This document shows, piece after piece, positions 1 to 7,939 of a DNA stretch of 33,341 nucleotides; position 1 is the first letter of the stretch; each line of letters opens with the position of its first letter. Source of the stretch: a virus. The stretch covers positions 1 to 33,341 of IMG/VR virus record IMGVR_UViG_3300025592_000041. The stretch is one strand, 5' to 3'. Below the pieces are notes generated by a model. That model saw only the letters and a list, made by a program, of their open reading frames with translations, made no database searches and was not told where the DNA came from. The position numbers and the translations under genes are program-made.

Positions 1-223
1 AAACAAAATCAGGTTCTACGGCCTCAATCACACCCGGCAAACTGCTCACCACCGCATTAATCTTAGGCTCCATTCCCTGCTTGTGCGGCAATTCAATTTT
101 GCCATACAGGCCAAGAGACACAGCTCCCCCACCGCCCAGCGTGCATAAAGCCCACGCCAATGAGCGAGTAGATGGATCTATGCCAAGGATCTTAACGTTT
201 TTCAAGATAGAAAAAGTCTTCAC
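1..223 (-). CDS. RuvC-like Holliday junction resolvase (partial, C-terminus cut by window edge)
   Basis: I translated this frame by hand; 74 codons are visible before the window ends. The N-terminus has the RuvC pattern: a hydrophobic strand leading into ILGIDPSTRSLAWA near residues 12-25, where Asp16 matches the first catalytic Asp of RuvC (ILGIDPGSR in E. coli), then a second strand with GKIEL. The visible part stops at EPDFV, just before the expected strand carrying the second catalytic acidic residue. RuvC enzymes are RNase H-fold nucleases that cut four-way junctions; phage versions resolve branched DNA before packaging. The GTG start overlaps the upstream stop as GTGA, so translation is probably coupled. 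Remaining catalytic residues cannot be checked here. Confidence 0.75.
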   Translation of the reverse strand, partial: MKTFSILKNVKILGIDPSTRSLAWALCTLGGGGAVSLGLYGKIELPHKQGMEPKINAVVSSLPGVIEAVEPDFV

Positions 224-537
224 TCATACTCACGACGCAACTGAGGTTCGCTCCATCCCCATCCAACCAATCTTTGGATAAATCTTTCACGTTTGCACTG
301 TTCACAAATATCCTCCTCGTTGTATCGAGACAGAACGGTGCCACACTTCTTAGTGAGACACACTCTGCGCGAATTGCGCCGTTCCTTCCTCTCATAGTAC
401 CTTTGTAGTACTTTCTTGTTTGTAATAATCTTACGGCATTCAGCCCCGCAGTAAATAGCATTATAGACCTTAGGCGTAAAAGACTTGCCACAGTCAGGGT
501 TGGCACAAGACTTACAGTTTGGTTCCTTCGTCATCAT
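220..537 (-). CDS. Double zinc-finger small protein, function unknown
   Basis: A 105-residue basic protein with nine cysteines. Two Cys4 knuckles can be read: C11-x4-C16-x13-C30-x3-C34, containing CGKSFTP and YC..ECRK, and C60-x4-C65-x12-C78-x2-C81. A charged helix rich in Arg and Lys (near 40-58) links them. The start is placed at ATG 537 because GGAG lies about six bases upstream; a further in-frame start at 564 lies deeper in the preceding Cas4-like gene. It sits between a Cas4-like nuclease and a RuvC-like resolvase, so a DNA- or RNA-binding role in recombination or late transcription is plausible but not shown. The first knuckle resembles the N-terminus of the metallophosphoesterase at 11852-13063. 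Confidence 0.75.
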   Translation of the reverse strand: MMTKEPNCKSCANPDCGKSFTPKVYNAIYCGAECRKIITNKKVLQRYYERKERRNSRRVCLTKKCGTVLSRYNEEDICEQCKRERFIQRLVGWGWSEPQLRREYE

Positions 538-1243
538 CACTCCAACAAAACGATCTAACATCACAATACTGGCATTTTGGAGAAGTAATCTTATAAGGCC
601 TCACGGGCAATACATCATCCAAGAAAGCCTGATACCACTTACGCCATTTATTAAACAGCCTATCAACAAACTTGTCATCTCTCTGAATTAGCAGAGGCAA
701 CAGCCTTTGATTATTCTTATTCTCATATATGACCAACCCCTCATCAAAGCCCAAACACCTCATATAAACTTGGGCCTGCCGGTAATGATCATCCTTAGGC
801 TTGTTATGCAACTGCCTATAATGAAAACCCTCCTGGGAGATAGACTTCAACTCTATGAGCTTCTCCCCCTCCCAGTTCATGACTCCATCAGCCGTGCCAA
901 CAATCGGCGGATCATCATACTTAACAGAAATTTCTTCAGCAACAAGGATGCCCATATCCCTAAAATAAGAATACAAGCGATCATGAACAGCATGTCCATT
1001 GTCAAATATACGATAAGTGTGGCCAGTAAAAGTAGGGGCTATAGATATGCCACGAAACAAATACACCCAATATCGAGAACACTGATTTGTATAGCTTGGA
1101 TGAAACCCATCCACCCTTTTAAAATCACGTTCATTCTTAACTCTAAGATGTTCATCTACCGCCTTTGAAAAACTTTCCTCTAAAGAAACTGCGACTTCCC
1201 TCACAGGCTCCTCTACACTCTTGAGCATGTTAAGAGATTTCAC
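512..1243 (-). CDS. Cas4/RecB-like PD-(D/E)XK exonuclease with Fe-S cysteines
   Basis: A 243-residue protein with the layout of phage Cas4-like nucleases. His84 and His87 (NGHAVHD), Asp119 in GTADGV, and Glu131-x-Lys133 in LIELKS form the PD-(D/E)XK core; a conserved Gln follows near 156. One N-terminal Cys (C55 in TNQCSRYW) and three C-terminal Cys (C224, C227, C233 in CQYCDVRSFC) match the four ligands of the Cas4/AddB [4Fe-4S] cluster. Such enzymes resect DNA ends. It follows RecA-like and Hjc-like genes, and there is no CRISPR array or cas1/cas2, so it is best read as a phage recombination exonuclease. The GTG start overlaps the previous stop as GTGA and has AGGAG about eight bases upstream. 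Confidence 0.85.
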   Translation of the reverse strand: MKSLNMLKSVEEPVREVAVSLEESFSKAVDEHLRVKNERDFKRVDGFHPSYTNQCSRYWVYLFRGISIAPTFTGHTYRIFDNGHAVHDRLYSYFRDMGILVAEEISVKYDDPPIVGTADGVMNWEGEKLIELKSISQEGFHYRQLHNKPKDDHYRQAQVYMRCLGFDEGLVIYENKNNQRLLPLLIQRDDKFVDRLFNKWRKWYQAFLDDVLPVRPYKITSPKCQYCDVRSFCWSDDDEGTKL

Positions 1244-1560
1244 GAACTACTCCTAGCCAAAAGCTTGAGGGTATTAATATTCTCCTCAAGCGCTTCATGT
1301 AGAGTATACCATATATCTTTGGAAATCTTATCATTATTAGACATAATCGTAGAATTTCTCTTATACGCCTGAGCCATGACAATCACCCTCGTTCTATACG
1401 CAGCCAAGATAGCGGCAGTTTTAGCAGCCTGAATTCCGTGATAATGGTTAGGATTGGCAATAATGTCCTCTACAATCCTCATCACAGCAATAAACTCCTC
1501 AGCCTTCTCGCCCATAGCAGCCTGCAGACTCTCTACAGACACAACAATATCTCTACTCAT
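1240..1560 (-). CDS. Hypothetical all-helical protein in recombination cluster
   Basis: A 106-residue protein that I do not recognise by function. It looks entirely alpha-helical, with a central segment (about residues 35-70) reading ANPNHYHGIQAAKTAAILAA and then AYRTR and AQAYK, and a second amphipathic helix near the C-terminus. There are no cysteines, transmembrane segments or nuclease motifs. The 3' end of the upstream Hjc-like gene overlaps the start by eight bases, and its own stop overlaps the GTG of the Cas4-like gene, so it is co-translated with the recombination genes. A partner or accessory factor of those nucleases is possible but unproven. Confidence 0.75.
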   Translation of the reverse strand: MSRDIVVSVESLQAAMGEKAEEFIAVMRIVEDIIANPNHYHGIQAAKTAAILAAYRTRVIVMAQAYKRNSTIMSNNDKISKDIWYTLHEALEENINTLKLLARSSS

Positions 1561-1852
1561 AATCTGACCCTTCTACTAGTTCACGGAACACAGACCACTC
1601 AATCACAGCGAGTTTACACTCACTGTCCTCGCCTAAAACAACACTCAAGCATGGATGTCGGTAATGATCATTCCAAGAGTCCCTGGCGTGCTTCTTCCAA
1701 TTAGACAGAGACAACGTAAACGACTTACCACAATGCTTATAGTCAAGTAGGAAGCTCTTCCACTGAGCGTCGCCTTTCTTCATCCCCCTCCCAGAATTCT
1801 TCACAGCCTTAGCACCATCACGCTTTATCTCTTGCTTCTCTGTGCGCTTCAT
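1553..1852 (-). CDS. Hjc-like PD-(D/E)XK nuclease, putative Holliday junction resolvase
   Basis: A 99-residue protein. The pattern R-x-G-A near 11-14, an S-G turn at 20-21, K-G-D (Asp28), a strand ending in L-L-D-Y-K-H (Asp37, Lys39), and a Ser-containing segment with a Trp-Lys helix (45-58) follows the Hjc and small phage PD-(D/E)XK resolvase layout (SGA...KGD...flvExK...S). Here the acidic member of the E/D-x-K motif is Asp. The C-terminal strand (CLSVVL, then LAVIEWSVF) fits the fold. The ATG overlaps the stop of the RecA-like gene (ATGA). It probably cuts branched or repair DNA; the family call is by motif only, and another small PD-(D/E)XK nuclease is possible. Confidence 0.6.
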   Translation of the reverse strand: MKRTEKQEIKRDGAKAVKNSGRGMKKGDAQWKSFLLDYKHCGKSFTLSLSNWKKHARDSWNDHYRHPCLSVVLGEDSECKLAVIEWSVFRELVEGSDYE

Positions 1853-2766
1853 CCGACAAGCACCTTCTCAAAAATCTCAGAGTGCTGTACGTCTGAAAGG
1901 TCTATATTGACAGCGCCATTCCACTTGTCATCTCCATAATAGAACCAAGCACCCCGTCTCTCAATGACACCCATCTCAACAGCAATGTCAATCAACTCAC
2001 GAAGAGTATCAATACCGCCCCGCTGAGGCAATATATAGTATTGGCCAGTGGTGCCAATGCTCGCCCTCTGTTTAGTCTTATCAATGGTCCAAGCAACCTT
2101 CTGAGAGGTAATCATCTTGGCGTTATCTCGCTCCGTCTCCGACTGAGACATCGACAAGAACAGCCTAACAATGTTATGCATATTATGATGCACTGTGTTG
2201 CCGTACTTACCCTTCAAAACAGCATACATGCCGCTCAAATCCACCATTTGATGAGAGACAAACAACATAATATTACGCTCCTTATTGAGATAGTTCACTA
2301 GCTTCTGAATGAAGTACCCCTGGGAGCGAGCAGCAAGCCCCATAGCCTTCCCGCCATCAGGCTTGCCATAAAACTCATCTTTCATCAAATTGGAGAGAGA
2401 GTCAACAAGAAATATATGCTTCTCGTCTGTGCTCTCAAGCATTGGCATAATAGCTTTCAATATATCTTCCACAATAGTGCCCTGAATTATAATAGGATCA
2501 CCAATGTCTACTCCGCACTGCTCAGCATACTCTTCTTTGTATGAAAACTCAGAATCAATAATAACAGGCCTATAGCCCATCCTCTGAGCCTGCGCCAAAA
2601 CATGGTAACACAAAGTTGTCTTCCCCGCTGAAGGCGTTCCCCACAATAGATGGGTCATACCCGTATATAAGCCTCCGCCCAATGCTCTATTCAAACCAAT
2701 GGAAGGTGTGGGTATAATCTCATACTCCGGCATCTTGTCGCCGCTACGTTTATCAACTACTAACAT
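1849..2766 (-). CDS. RecA/UvsX-like recombinase
   Basis: A 305-residue P-loop ATPase of the RecA/RadA/UvsX type. Walker A is GTPSAGKTT (about 43-51), preceded by the typical target-loop entry PSIGLNRALGGGLYTG; the catalytic Glu region is IIDSEFSY (69-76); Walker B is FLVDS (119-123). A QKVAWTIDKTKQRAS segment near 222-236 carries the Lys-rich strand seen near the C-terminal end of the RecA core. It should form filaments on single-stranded DNA and promote strand exchange. GGAGG lies about ten bases before the ATG, inside the 3' end of the polymerase gene. It lacks the long RecA C-terminal domain, as in phage versions. Neighbouring Cas4-like, Hjc-like and RuvC-like genes suggest one recombination operon. 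Confidence 0.88.
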   Translation of the reverse strand: MLVVDKRSGDKMPEYEIIPTPSIGLNRALGGGLYTGMTHLLWGTPSAGKTTLCYHVLAQAQRMGYRPVIIDSEFSYKEEYAEQCGVDIGDPIIIQGTIVEDILKAIMPMLESTDEKHIFLVDSLSNLMKDEFYGKPDGGKAMGLAARSQGYFIQKLVNYLNKERNIMLFVSHQMVDLSGMYAVLKGKYGNTVHHNMHNIVRLFLSMSQSETERDNAKMITSQKVAWTIDKTKQRASIGTTGQYYILPQRGGIDTLRELIDIAVEMGVIERRGAWFYYGDDKWNGAVNIDLSDVQHSEIFEKVLVG

Positions 2767-5700
2767 TAATCTTCATCCTCCTACAAAAATCATCAATATC
2801 AATAATATCGTCTGTGCCGTCAACTTTAAATCCCTCATCAGCATTCGATATAGGGGTGGGCTTAACGGCTACCCACGTTCTCTCTATTCTACCAAGTTTC
2901 TGAGCGTATCGTCCGTACATGTGAGGGAAAATTACGATTTTAGAAAACTGTTTTCCATCCCACACGTATACAGTCGCCATTGACTGCCCCTTGGAAGTTT
3001 TAAACTGACGCACATTCACAACATACGCCAGAGCCTTGGAATCATTCATAGACCCCAAGCCATGTTCGTACAGCCATGCATGATCATGATTACATTCAGT
3101 CCGCATCAAGTTCATTAGCTCCACAGCGGCACCGCTCTCATCCTCCACATCGTTATAGCATTGCAGCGAGCGATCTCCAATCAGAGCATAAACGTAGTCG
3201 CGTTTCTTCAATTCAATGTCCAGATTGCTAAACACCGTAAATGAACCAGTAGGGTCTTCAAACTCTATTCGCACATAGGTTGGAGATCTCTTGATGGATC
3301 TCACCACAGCCTTTACAAACGACATAGACATCTCATCCTCATGCACAGACGATGCAGGAGCCAACAGATCATCATGCTTATCATCAATCTCTTGCGCAAT
3401 GGGGAAGCCAAGCAAAGGCATGTAATACTTGCTATGATCATATTCAGATATATGTCCTAGCGATTCCAAAGAGCCAATCTTGTCTAAACTCTCAAGAACA
3501 TTTCTTCTGAGATAACGCTTAGCGCACCTACCCGTAAGTTCATCATAAGAAGAGAAGGGTCGCTTCTGCATAATTTCTTTAATAGCACTCTTGCCCACAC
3601 CGTCAATGTTGGAAAGGCCAAACCTGATTGATCCTTCGCCAGAGTAATCAACAGAAAAGAACTCATCAGAATGATTAACGTCAGGAGGTTTTACCTCAAC
3701 ACCTAGGCGCTTAGCTTCCAGCAGATAGGCAGTAACCTTCTCCCTGCTGCTCTCGTTCGCCAGCAGAGCCCAACAGAATTCCAAAGGATAATTCAGCTTC
3801 AACCACATAGTCTGATACGACAACATTGAATATGCTACAGCGTGTGACTTGTTAAACATATACAAAGCAGAAACCTCAAAATCATCCCACATCTTCTCAG
3901 AAGCCTCAGCGCTCATAACATTATTCTCGACAAACCGCTTGCGATACTGTTCAAACTCATTCATGTCACGCTTCTTGCCAATAATCTTGCGCAGGCTGTC
4001 CGCCTCAGCCCAGCTAAACCCTGCGAGTATCACCACCGCATGCATCAACTGTTCCTGAAATATAAACGTACCATACGTCTCCTCCAAGATAGGCTTCAAT
4101 GAAGAGTGTGGGTACTTAACCCTCTGCTGTCCTGAACGGCGCTTAACAAACTTATCACCCTGCGTCAACAGAGCACCCGGGCGCACCAAAGCATTAGAAA
4201 TAACCAAATCTATAAAGCTCTCACAAGGCATATGCTCCAGCAGACTACGATAGGCACCGGCATCAGCCTGGAACACGCCCGTTGTTTCCGCAGAATCAAA
4301 CTGTGCAAATACAGCGGGGTCATCTAAACTCAAAGACTCCGATTCAACATCCAAGCCACGATGCTCACTAATTTGGCTAAGACAATCTTTGACCACAGAA
4401 ACCGTCTTCAACCCCAAGATATCAATCTTGATTAGACCAACAGCTTCAGCATCATCCATGTCAAATGCCGTTACAACTGTTCTGCCGTCCCCAGAAGCAT
4501 CCTTGCGGGACTCAACCGGACAGACCTCCCACAGAGGCTTAGAAGAGACCACAACACCAGCAGCGTGCATTCCTGCAGTGCGAACACGACCCTCCAGCCT
4601 TTCAGCCACAGGTTTTACATCCACATACTTGTCACAAAACTCACGGACCTTAGGACTACGATTCATATCCTTAAGCGACTCAAACAATTGCGTGATGCCG
4701 TTTATTTCTCTAAACTCTACACCAAAAACTCTGGCCACATCCTTCACAGCAGACTTAGCCTTGAACACACCGAATGCTGAGATAGAAGCCACGTTGTCCG
4801 CCCCCCAACGGTTCTTCAAATACTCCTTAACCTCTCCCCGCCTCTTGTCTTCAAAGTCAAGATCAATATCAGGGTAGTCATTACGATCCGGGTTGATAAA
4901 CCTAGCAAACAACAGATCATACTTGATCGGATCCACAATGGTAATATCCATTAGATACGCCAACAAAGAGCCGCCCACAGAGCCCCGTCCTGGCCCGACA
5001 CCTATGTTGCTATTCCTAGCCCAATTGACGAGATCCCAAATAACCAAGAAGTAATCAGCAAAGCCAGTCTTCTCGATAGTATCTATCTCCTCATTTAAGC
5101 GATCTACATACTCACTCTCGCCAGCAAAGCCTTTACTAGACATCGACATGTTTGCAATCTCACGCAAATACCACACAGAATCAAATTTCTCATCATACTT
5201 AGGCAGCAAATAGCGCTTCTTGGATATCTCAGCATTGCACTTATCAGCAACTTCTAAAGTGTTCTCCAGATGATCACCAAGACCCTTATCTAAAAACAGG
5301 TCCCTGATCTCAGCAGCCCCCATTATATAAGGCTGGATATCATCAAAACGCAGCCTTCTGTCAGGATACATTGTGTTTATCTTGCTAGTAATATCCATGC
5401 CAGTTTTTTTAGCACATCCATTATGCTCCATAGCATAACGCTTAGCAGCAGCATTCATAGAGGGGAACTGAGCCACTGTTAGCAGCACCTCCTCAACTCC
5501 CGCATCACTATGGCTGGGATAATGGCAATCTAAAGTGGGAACTACCTTTTTCCCATAAGAATCTGCGAGCATTATAAGACCCTTATTTATTTCCTCAGGG
5601 TTCCAAGACTGGATCTCAAAATAGAAATCATCACCAAAGATATCAATAAACTTCTCAGATAGACGCTCAGCCCTGCTCCAATTACCTGCTTCGATTGCCT

Positions 5701-6133
5701 TAGCAATAGAGCTCCCCCTGCAGCCAGACAAAGCTATAATGTCGTTATTGACAATACGCTCTAGCATTGGGAAGTCCATGCGTGGCTTATAGTAAAAACC
5801 ATTCATCCACGCCTCGTTGTTCAGCCGGAACAGATTCGACAGCCCCTCATTGTTCTTAGCAAGAAGGATGAGATGGAATCTCTCAGTCTTAGCGTCCACA
5901 GTATCATCAGCCATGTCTGGAGTAAAGTAGGCCTCGATTCCAAATATCGGCTTAACATTCTGCTTAGAACAAGCATCCTGAAACTTTAGAACACCGGCCA
6001 TACTTCCATGATCCGTAATGGCTAGAGAGGTCTGACCATGTGTAGACGCTGTAGCGGCCATCTCCTCTGGAGTAGACATGCCATCAAGCAAAGAATACTC
6101 GCTATGAACATGGAGGTGAACAAAGTCTGTCAT
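2753..6133 (-). CDS. dnaE: DNA polymerase III alpha subunit (DnaE-type, phage-encoded)
   Basis: A 1126-residue C-family replicative polymerase, close to the length of bacterial DnaE. An N-terminal PHP domain starts HLHVHSEYSLLDG (H6, H8, H10) and continues with ITDHGSM (39-44), HLILLAKN, LSGCRGS and DCHYPSHSD (202-210). The palm carries GPGRGSVGGS (379-389) and the catalytic PDIDLDFED (421-429); a third Asp lies in LIKIDILGLKT. A helix-hairpin-helix region and an OB-fold (IEFEDPTGSFTVF) follow. The PHP metal ligands look intact, unlike E. coli DnaE, so built-in 3'-5' proofreading is possible. The ATG overlaps the dCMP deaminase stop (ATGA). No sliding clamp or separate proofreading exonuclease is visible in the window. 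Confidence 0.95.
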   Translation of the reverse strand: MTDFVHLHVHSEYSLLDGMSTPEEMAATASTHGQTSLAITDHGSMAGVLKFQDACSKQNVKPIFGIEAYFTPDMADDTVDAKTERFHLILLAKNNEGLSNLFRLNNEAWMNGFYYKPRMDFPMLERIVNNDIIALSGCRGSSIAKAIEAGNWSRAERLSEKFIDIFGDDFYFEIQSWNPEEINKGLIMLADSYGKKVVPTLDCHYPSHSDAGVEEVLLTVAQFPSMNAAAKRYAMEHNGCAKKTGMDITSKINTMYPDRRLRFDDIQPYIMGAAEIRDLFLDKGLGDHLENTLEVADKCNAEISKKRYLLPKYDEKFDSVWYLREIANMSMSSKGFAGESEYVDRLNEEIDTIEKTGFADYFLVIWDLVNWARNSNIGVGPGRGSVGGSLLAYLMDITIVDPIKYDLLFARFINPDRNDYPDIDLDFEDKRRGEVKEYLKNRWGADNVASISAFGVFKAKSAVKDVARVFGVEFREINGITQLFESLKDMNRSPKVREFCDKYVDVKPVAERLEGRVRTAGMHAAGVVVSSKPLWEVCPVESRKDASGDGRTVVTAFDMDDAEAVGLIKIDILGLKTVSVVKDCLSQISEHRGLDVESESLSLDDPAVFAQFDSAETTGVFQADAGAYRSLLEHMPCESFIDLVISNALVRPGALLTQGDKFVKRRSGQQRVKYPHSSLKPILEETYGTFIFQEQLMHAVVILAGFSWAEADSLRKIIGKKRDMNEFEQYRKRFVENNVMSAEASEKMWDDFEVSALYMFNKSHAVAYSMLSYQTMWLKLNYPLEFCWALLANESSREKVTAYLLEAKRLGVEVKPPDVNHSDEFFSVDYSGEGSIRFGLSNIDGVGKSAIKEIMQKRPFSSYDELTGRCAKRYLRRNVLESLDKIGSLESLGHISEYDHSKYYMPLLGFPIAQEIDDKHDDLLAPASSVHEDEMSMSFVKAVVRSIKRSPTYVRIEFEDPTGSFTVFSNLDIELKKRDYVYALIGDRSLQCYNDVEDESGAAVELMNLMRTECNHDHAWLYEHGLGSMNDSKALAYVVNVRQFKTSKGQSMATVYVWDGKQFSKIVIFPHMYGRYAQKLGRIERTWVAVKPTPISNADEGFKVDGTDDIIDIDDFCRRMKINVSS

Positions 6134-6618
6134 GAGAAGCGAACCAAGTCCGTAAGTTCAACCGGTGAAATAATCCTGACCTCAACGCCACCCTCCTTCA
6201 ACAATGAGATAGCATCTTCATGAGCGTACTTACTCATAGCATACACTTCTTTTACGCCAGCATTAATGAGAGTCCTAGAGCAGAACACACACGGAGTGGT
6301 AGTGAGATACATCCTACAACCATCAGTGCTTACTCCACTCTTGGCTGCATGCAAAATAGCATTCAACTCAGCATGAACAGCCTTACACCTCTCAAAGCTC
6401 TGACCCGACTTCCGTGTCCAGCAACTCTCACCACAATGACTTGTACCTCTAGGAGCACCATTGTATCCAGTGGCCAACACATGATTAGTTTCAGGGTTGA
6501 TAATAACACATCCAACCGACCTGGAGGGACAGGTGGCACGCGTAGCGATAAGCGTAGCCATCCTAAAGAAATACGAATCCCAATCTGGCCTATCGCTCCT
6601 ACTCACTTCAGCACTCAC
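6130..6618 (-). CDS. Deoxycytidylate (dCMP) deaminase
   Basis: A 162-residue zinc-dependent deaminase converting dCMP to dUMP, the precursor for dTTP. The zinc site is complete: His82-Ala-Glu84 (VHAELNAI) and Pro109-Cys110-x2-Cys113 (TTPCVFCSRTL). Further family segments are visible: PSRSVGCVI, ATGYNGAPRG and a Cys/His-rich stretch SHCGESC that in T4-type enzymes binds a second zinc. The start is GTG with GGGAG eight bases upstream, formed by the tail of the nucleotidase gene. It is followed with an ATGA overlap by dnaE, so precursor supply and polymerase are co-translated. No thymidylate synthase gene is visible in the window. Confidence 0.92.
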   Translation of the reverse strand: MSAEVSRSDRPDWDSYFFRMATLIATRATCPSRSVGCVIINPETNHVLATGYNGAPRGTSHCGESCWTRKSGQSFERCKAVHAELNAILHAAKSGVSTDGCRMYLTTTPCVFCSRTLINAGVKEVYAMSKYAHEDAISLLKEGGVEVRIISPVELTDLVRFS

Positions 6619-6622
6619 TTTA

Positions 6623-7213
6623 TTACTCCCAACCTAGTTTGTTAAGCAATTCCTCAAGGTCACTAAAAGAATCTACCCGATTATCAAGCTTGCTATCCGA
6701 CCACCAAGGCTTGTTTAACTCAAAATCCTTATTATAATCACGATTCATCAACACGCCCAACAGCTTTGCCTCATTCACTGCATCCACCTCAAGAGGGTTG
6801 TCTTCAACCATCAAGGCAGTCTCGCCCCAAGGAACATTCTCTTGCATCATCTCTAGTAACTCAGGCTTCCTACCAGCCTCAGTGAACAGGATGTCATGAT
6901 AGGCAATATCCCACTCATCAAGCCACCTCTCAGTTGCATCACGCCACTTAGGATTACGGCTAGTGACAAACATAACATCTACACCAGACATAAAGGCCTT
7001 ATTCACAAAATGCCAAGCATCCTCATAAGGCCTCAAGTTGCGCCAAAATACCTCATCCTGCATTGCCTCATAGACCCATTCGACATCGCGCCAGTGTTTA
7101 CTGTCAAACGAATTGCTAAAATCATATTTATCATGGCCATCACGAATAGCGATGAAGTCTAATTCATAGGCAATATCTGCGACAACACCATCAATGTCTA
7201 AACACAAAAGCAC
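6623..7213 (-). CDS. HAD-superfamily 5'-nucleotidase-like phosphatase
   Basis: A 196-residue protein of the HAD phosphatase fold, resembling 5'(3')-deoxyribonucleotidases. Motif I is LDIDGVVAD at the very N-terminus (nucleophile Asp6, acid/base Asp8); motif II is MFVTSRNP; the C-terminal motif is LMVEDNPLEVDA, carrying the acidic metal ligands. It may dephosphorylate deoxynucleotides, fitting its place before dCMP deaminase, but the substrate cannot be told from sequence. I chose GTG 7213 because GGAAAGGA lies about five bases upstream; the further upstream start at 7228 is a TTG that would include the ribosome binding site. A strong hairpin separates it from the preceding gene. Confidence 0.8.
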   Translation of the reverse strand: MLLCLDIDGVVADIAYELDFIAIRDGHDKYDFSNSFDSKHWRDVEWVYEAMQDEVFWRNLRPYEDAWHFVNKAFMSGVDVMFVTSRNPKWRDATERWLDEWDIAYHDILFTEAGRKPELLEMMQENVPWGETALMVEDNPLEVDAVNEAKLLGVLMNRDYNKDFELNKPWWSDSKLDNRVDSFSDLEELLNKLGWE

Positions 7214-7235
7214 GATATTCCTTTCCAAGCAGAAA

Positions 7236-7257
7236 GGGGAGGGCCGAAGCCCTCCCC
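7236..7257 (-). terminator. Strong hairpin with TTCG tetraloop, possible terminator or mRNA processing element
   Basis: On the minus strand GGGGAGGGC, loop TTCG, GCCCTCCCC form a perfect nine-pair GC-rich stem closed by a C(UUCG)G tetraloop, one of the most stable RNA loops. It lies between the putative ssDNA-binding protein and the nucleotidase gene. Only three T residues follow the stem, so it may be an inefficient terminator lowering downstream expression, or a 3' end stabiliser for the upstream message. Confidence 0.6.
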
Positions 7258-7271
7258 GGATCCACTACCGA

Positions 7272-7925
7272 CTACCAAGCACCACTTCCAGCAGTTTCGC
7301 CCGTGGAATAGAAGGACTCCTGCTGATCGTAGGGGATAACCTTGTAAACCTTGTCCAGATCATGGAGAGGCATAGCTGAAATCTCGTCAGTCTCATCGCC
7401 ACTCTCTAGAGGAATCAGGTTATACGATGTGTCCTGAGGGCCGCTACCAGTACGACTGAACTTATAGTACCGATCAGTGATCGTGCCATACGTCTGCGCA
7501 TACTCAATGATAGTTTGACCAACATGGCGGGGATTTGTAAGAGTAGTCTCAATGATGCGAGACTCCCACTTACCCGGCTCAACCTCAACCGCAAGGTTGA
7601 TAAGCAAATTCTGCCGTGGCTTCCACTTAGGATCAGCAATCGACTGCTCCTGAGCCCAACACCTATAGTTGGTCTCTTCCAAACCCTCCGTGCACATCGC
7701 CTTGTACTTCCAATTAATGGGCGATGTAACAACAGGGACCACAAGTGCGGTACCACGGTCGTCATCGAAGTTAGCGCCATCCTCAGCCAGCTCCTGACGG
7801 AACCTGACCTTATAGCTGTCACCGTCCCTCAAGAAGAGGAACCTCCTGCCGCCTCCTCCAGAGGACTTGGCTGCTTCCTCCCCTACTGTTTTCTTCATAT
7901 CTGCAAGTGTGCTAAAACTCTTCAT
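7272..7925 (-). CDS. Putative single-stranded DNA-binding protein
   Basis: A 217-residue soluble protein. The N-terminus (SFSTLADMKK, then a Gly-rich linker and RRFLFLRDGDSYKVRFR) followed by a beta-rich core with aromatic residues (INWKYKAMC, YRCWAQE, W near K-W-E-S-R, YAQTYGTITDRYYKFSR) resembles OB-fold proteins encoded by phages near primase and polymerase genes. Two Cys in MCTEGLEETNYRCW could be part of a zinc site as in T4 gp32-like proteins, but a full set of ligands is not obvious. The tail is acidic in part (GDETDEIS) but ends in a neutral GSGAW segment. It has a good AGGAG site and stands between the primase gene and a strong hairpin. The function is inferred from composition and position. 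Confidence 0.5.
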   Translation of the reverse strand: MKSFSTLADMKKTVGEEAAKSSGGGGRRFLFLRDGDSYKVRFRQELAEDGANFDDDRGTALVVPVVTSPINWKYKAMCTEGLEETNYRCWAQEQSIADPKWKPRQNLLINLAVEVEPGKWESRIIETTLTNPRHVGQTIIEYAQTYGTITDRYYKFSRTGSGPQDTSYNLIPLESGDETDEISAMPLHDLDKVYKVIPYDQQESFYSTGETAGSGAW

Positions 7926-7939
7926 AGTTATATTTTCTC

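Noticed and set aside
192-506. Minus-strand frame of 104 codons overlapping the zinc-finger gene
   Set aside because: It lies in another frame over a Cys-patterned protein and overlaps the RuvC-like start; it has no domain of its own.
512-1243. Cas4 as evidence of a CRISPR-Cas system
   Set aside because: No cas1, cas2 or repeat-spacer array is present; Cas4-like exonucleases are common in phage recombination modules.
4389-4877. Plus-strand open frame opposite the DnaE palm region
   Set aside because: Antisense to conserved catalytic sequence, no family features and no ribosome binding context.
7415-7822. Minus-strand frame of 135 codons in the ssDNA-binding protein gene
   Set aside because: Ser/Arg/Leu-rich low-complexity shadow of the longer frame, which has a strong ribosome binding site.
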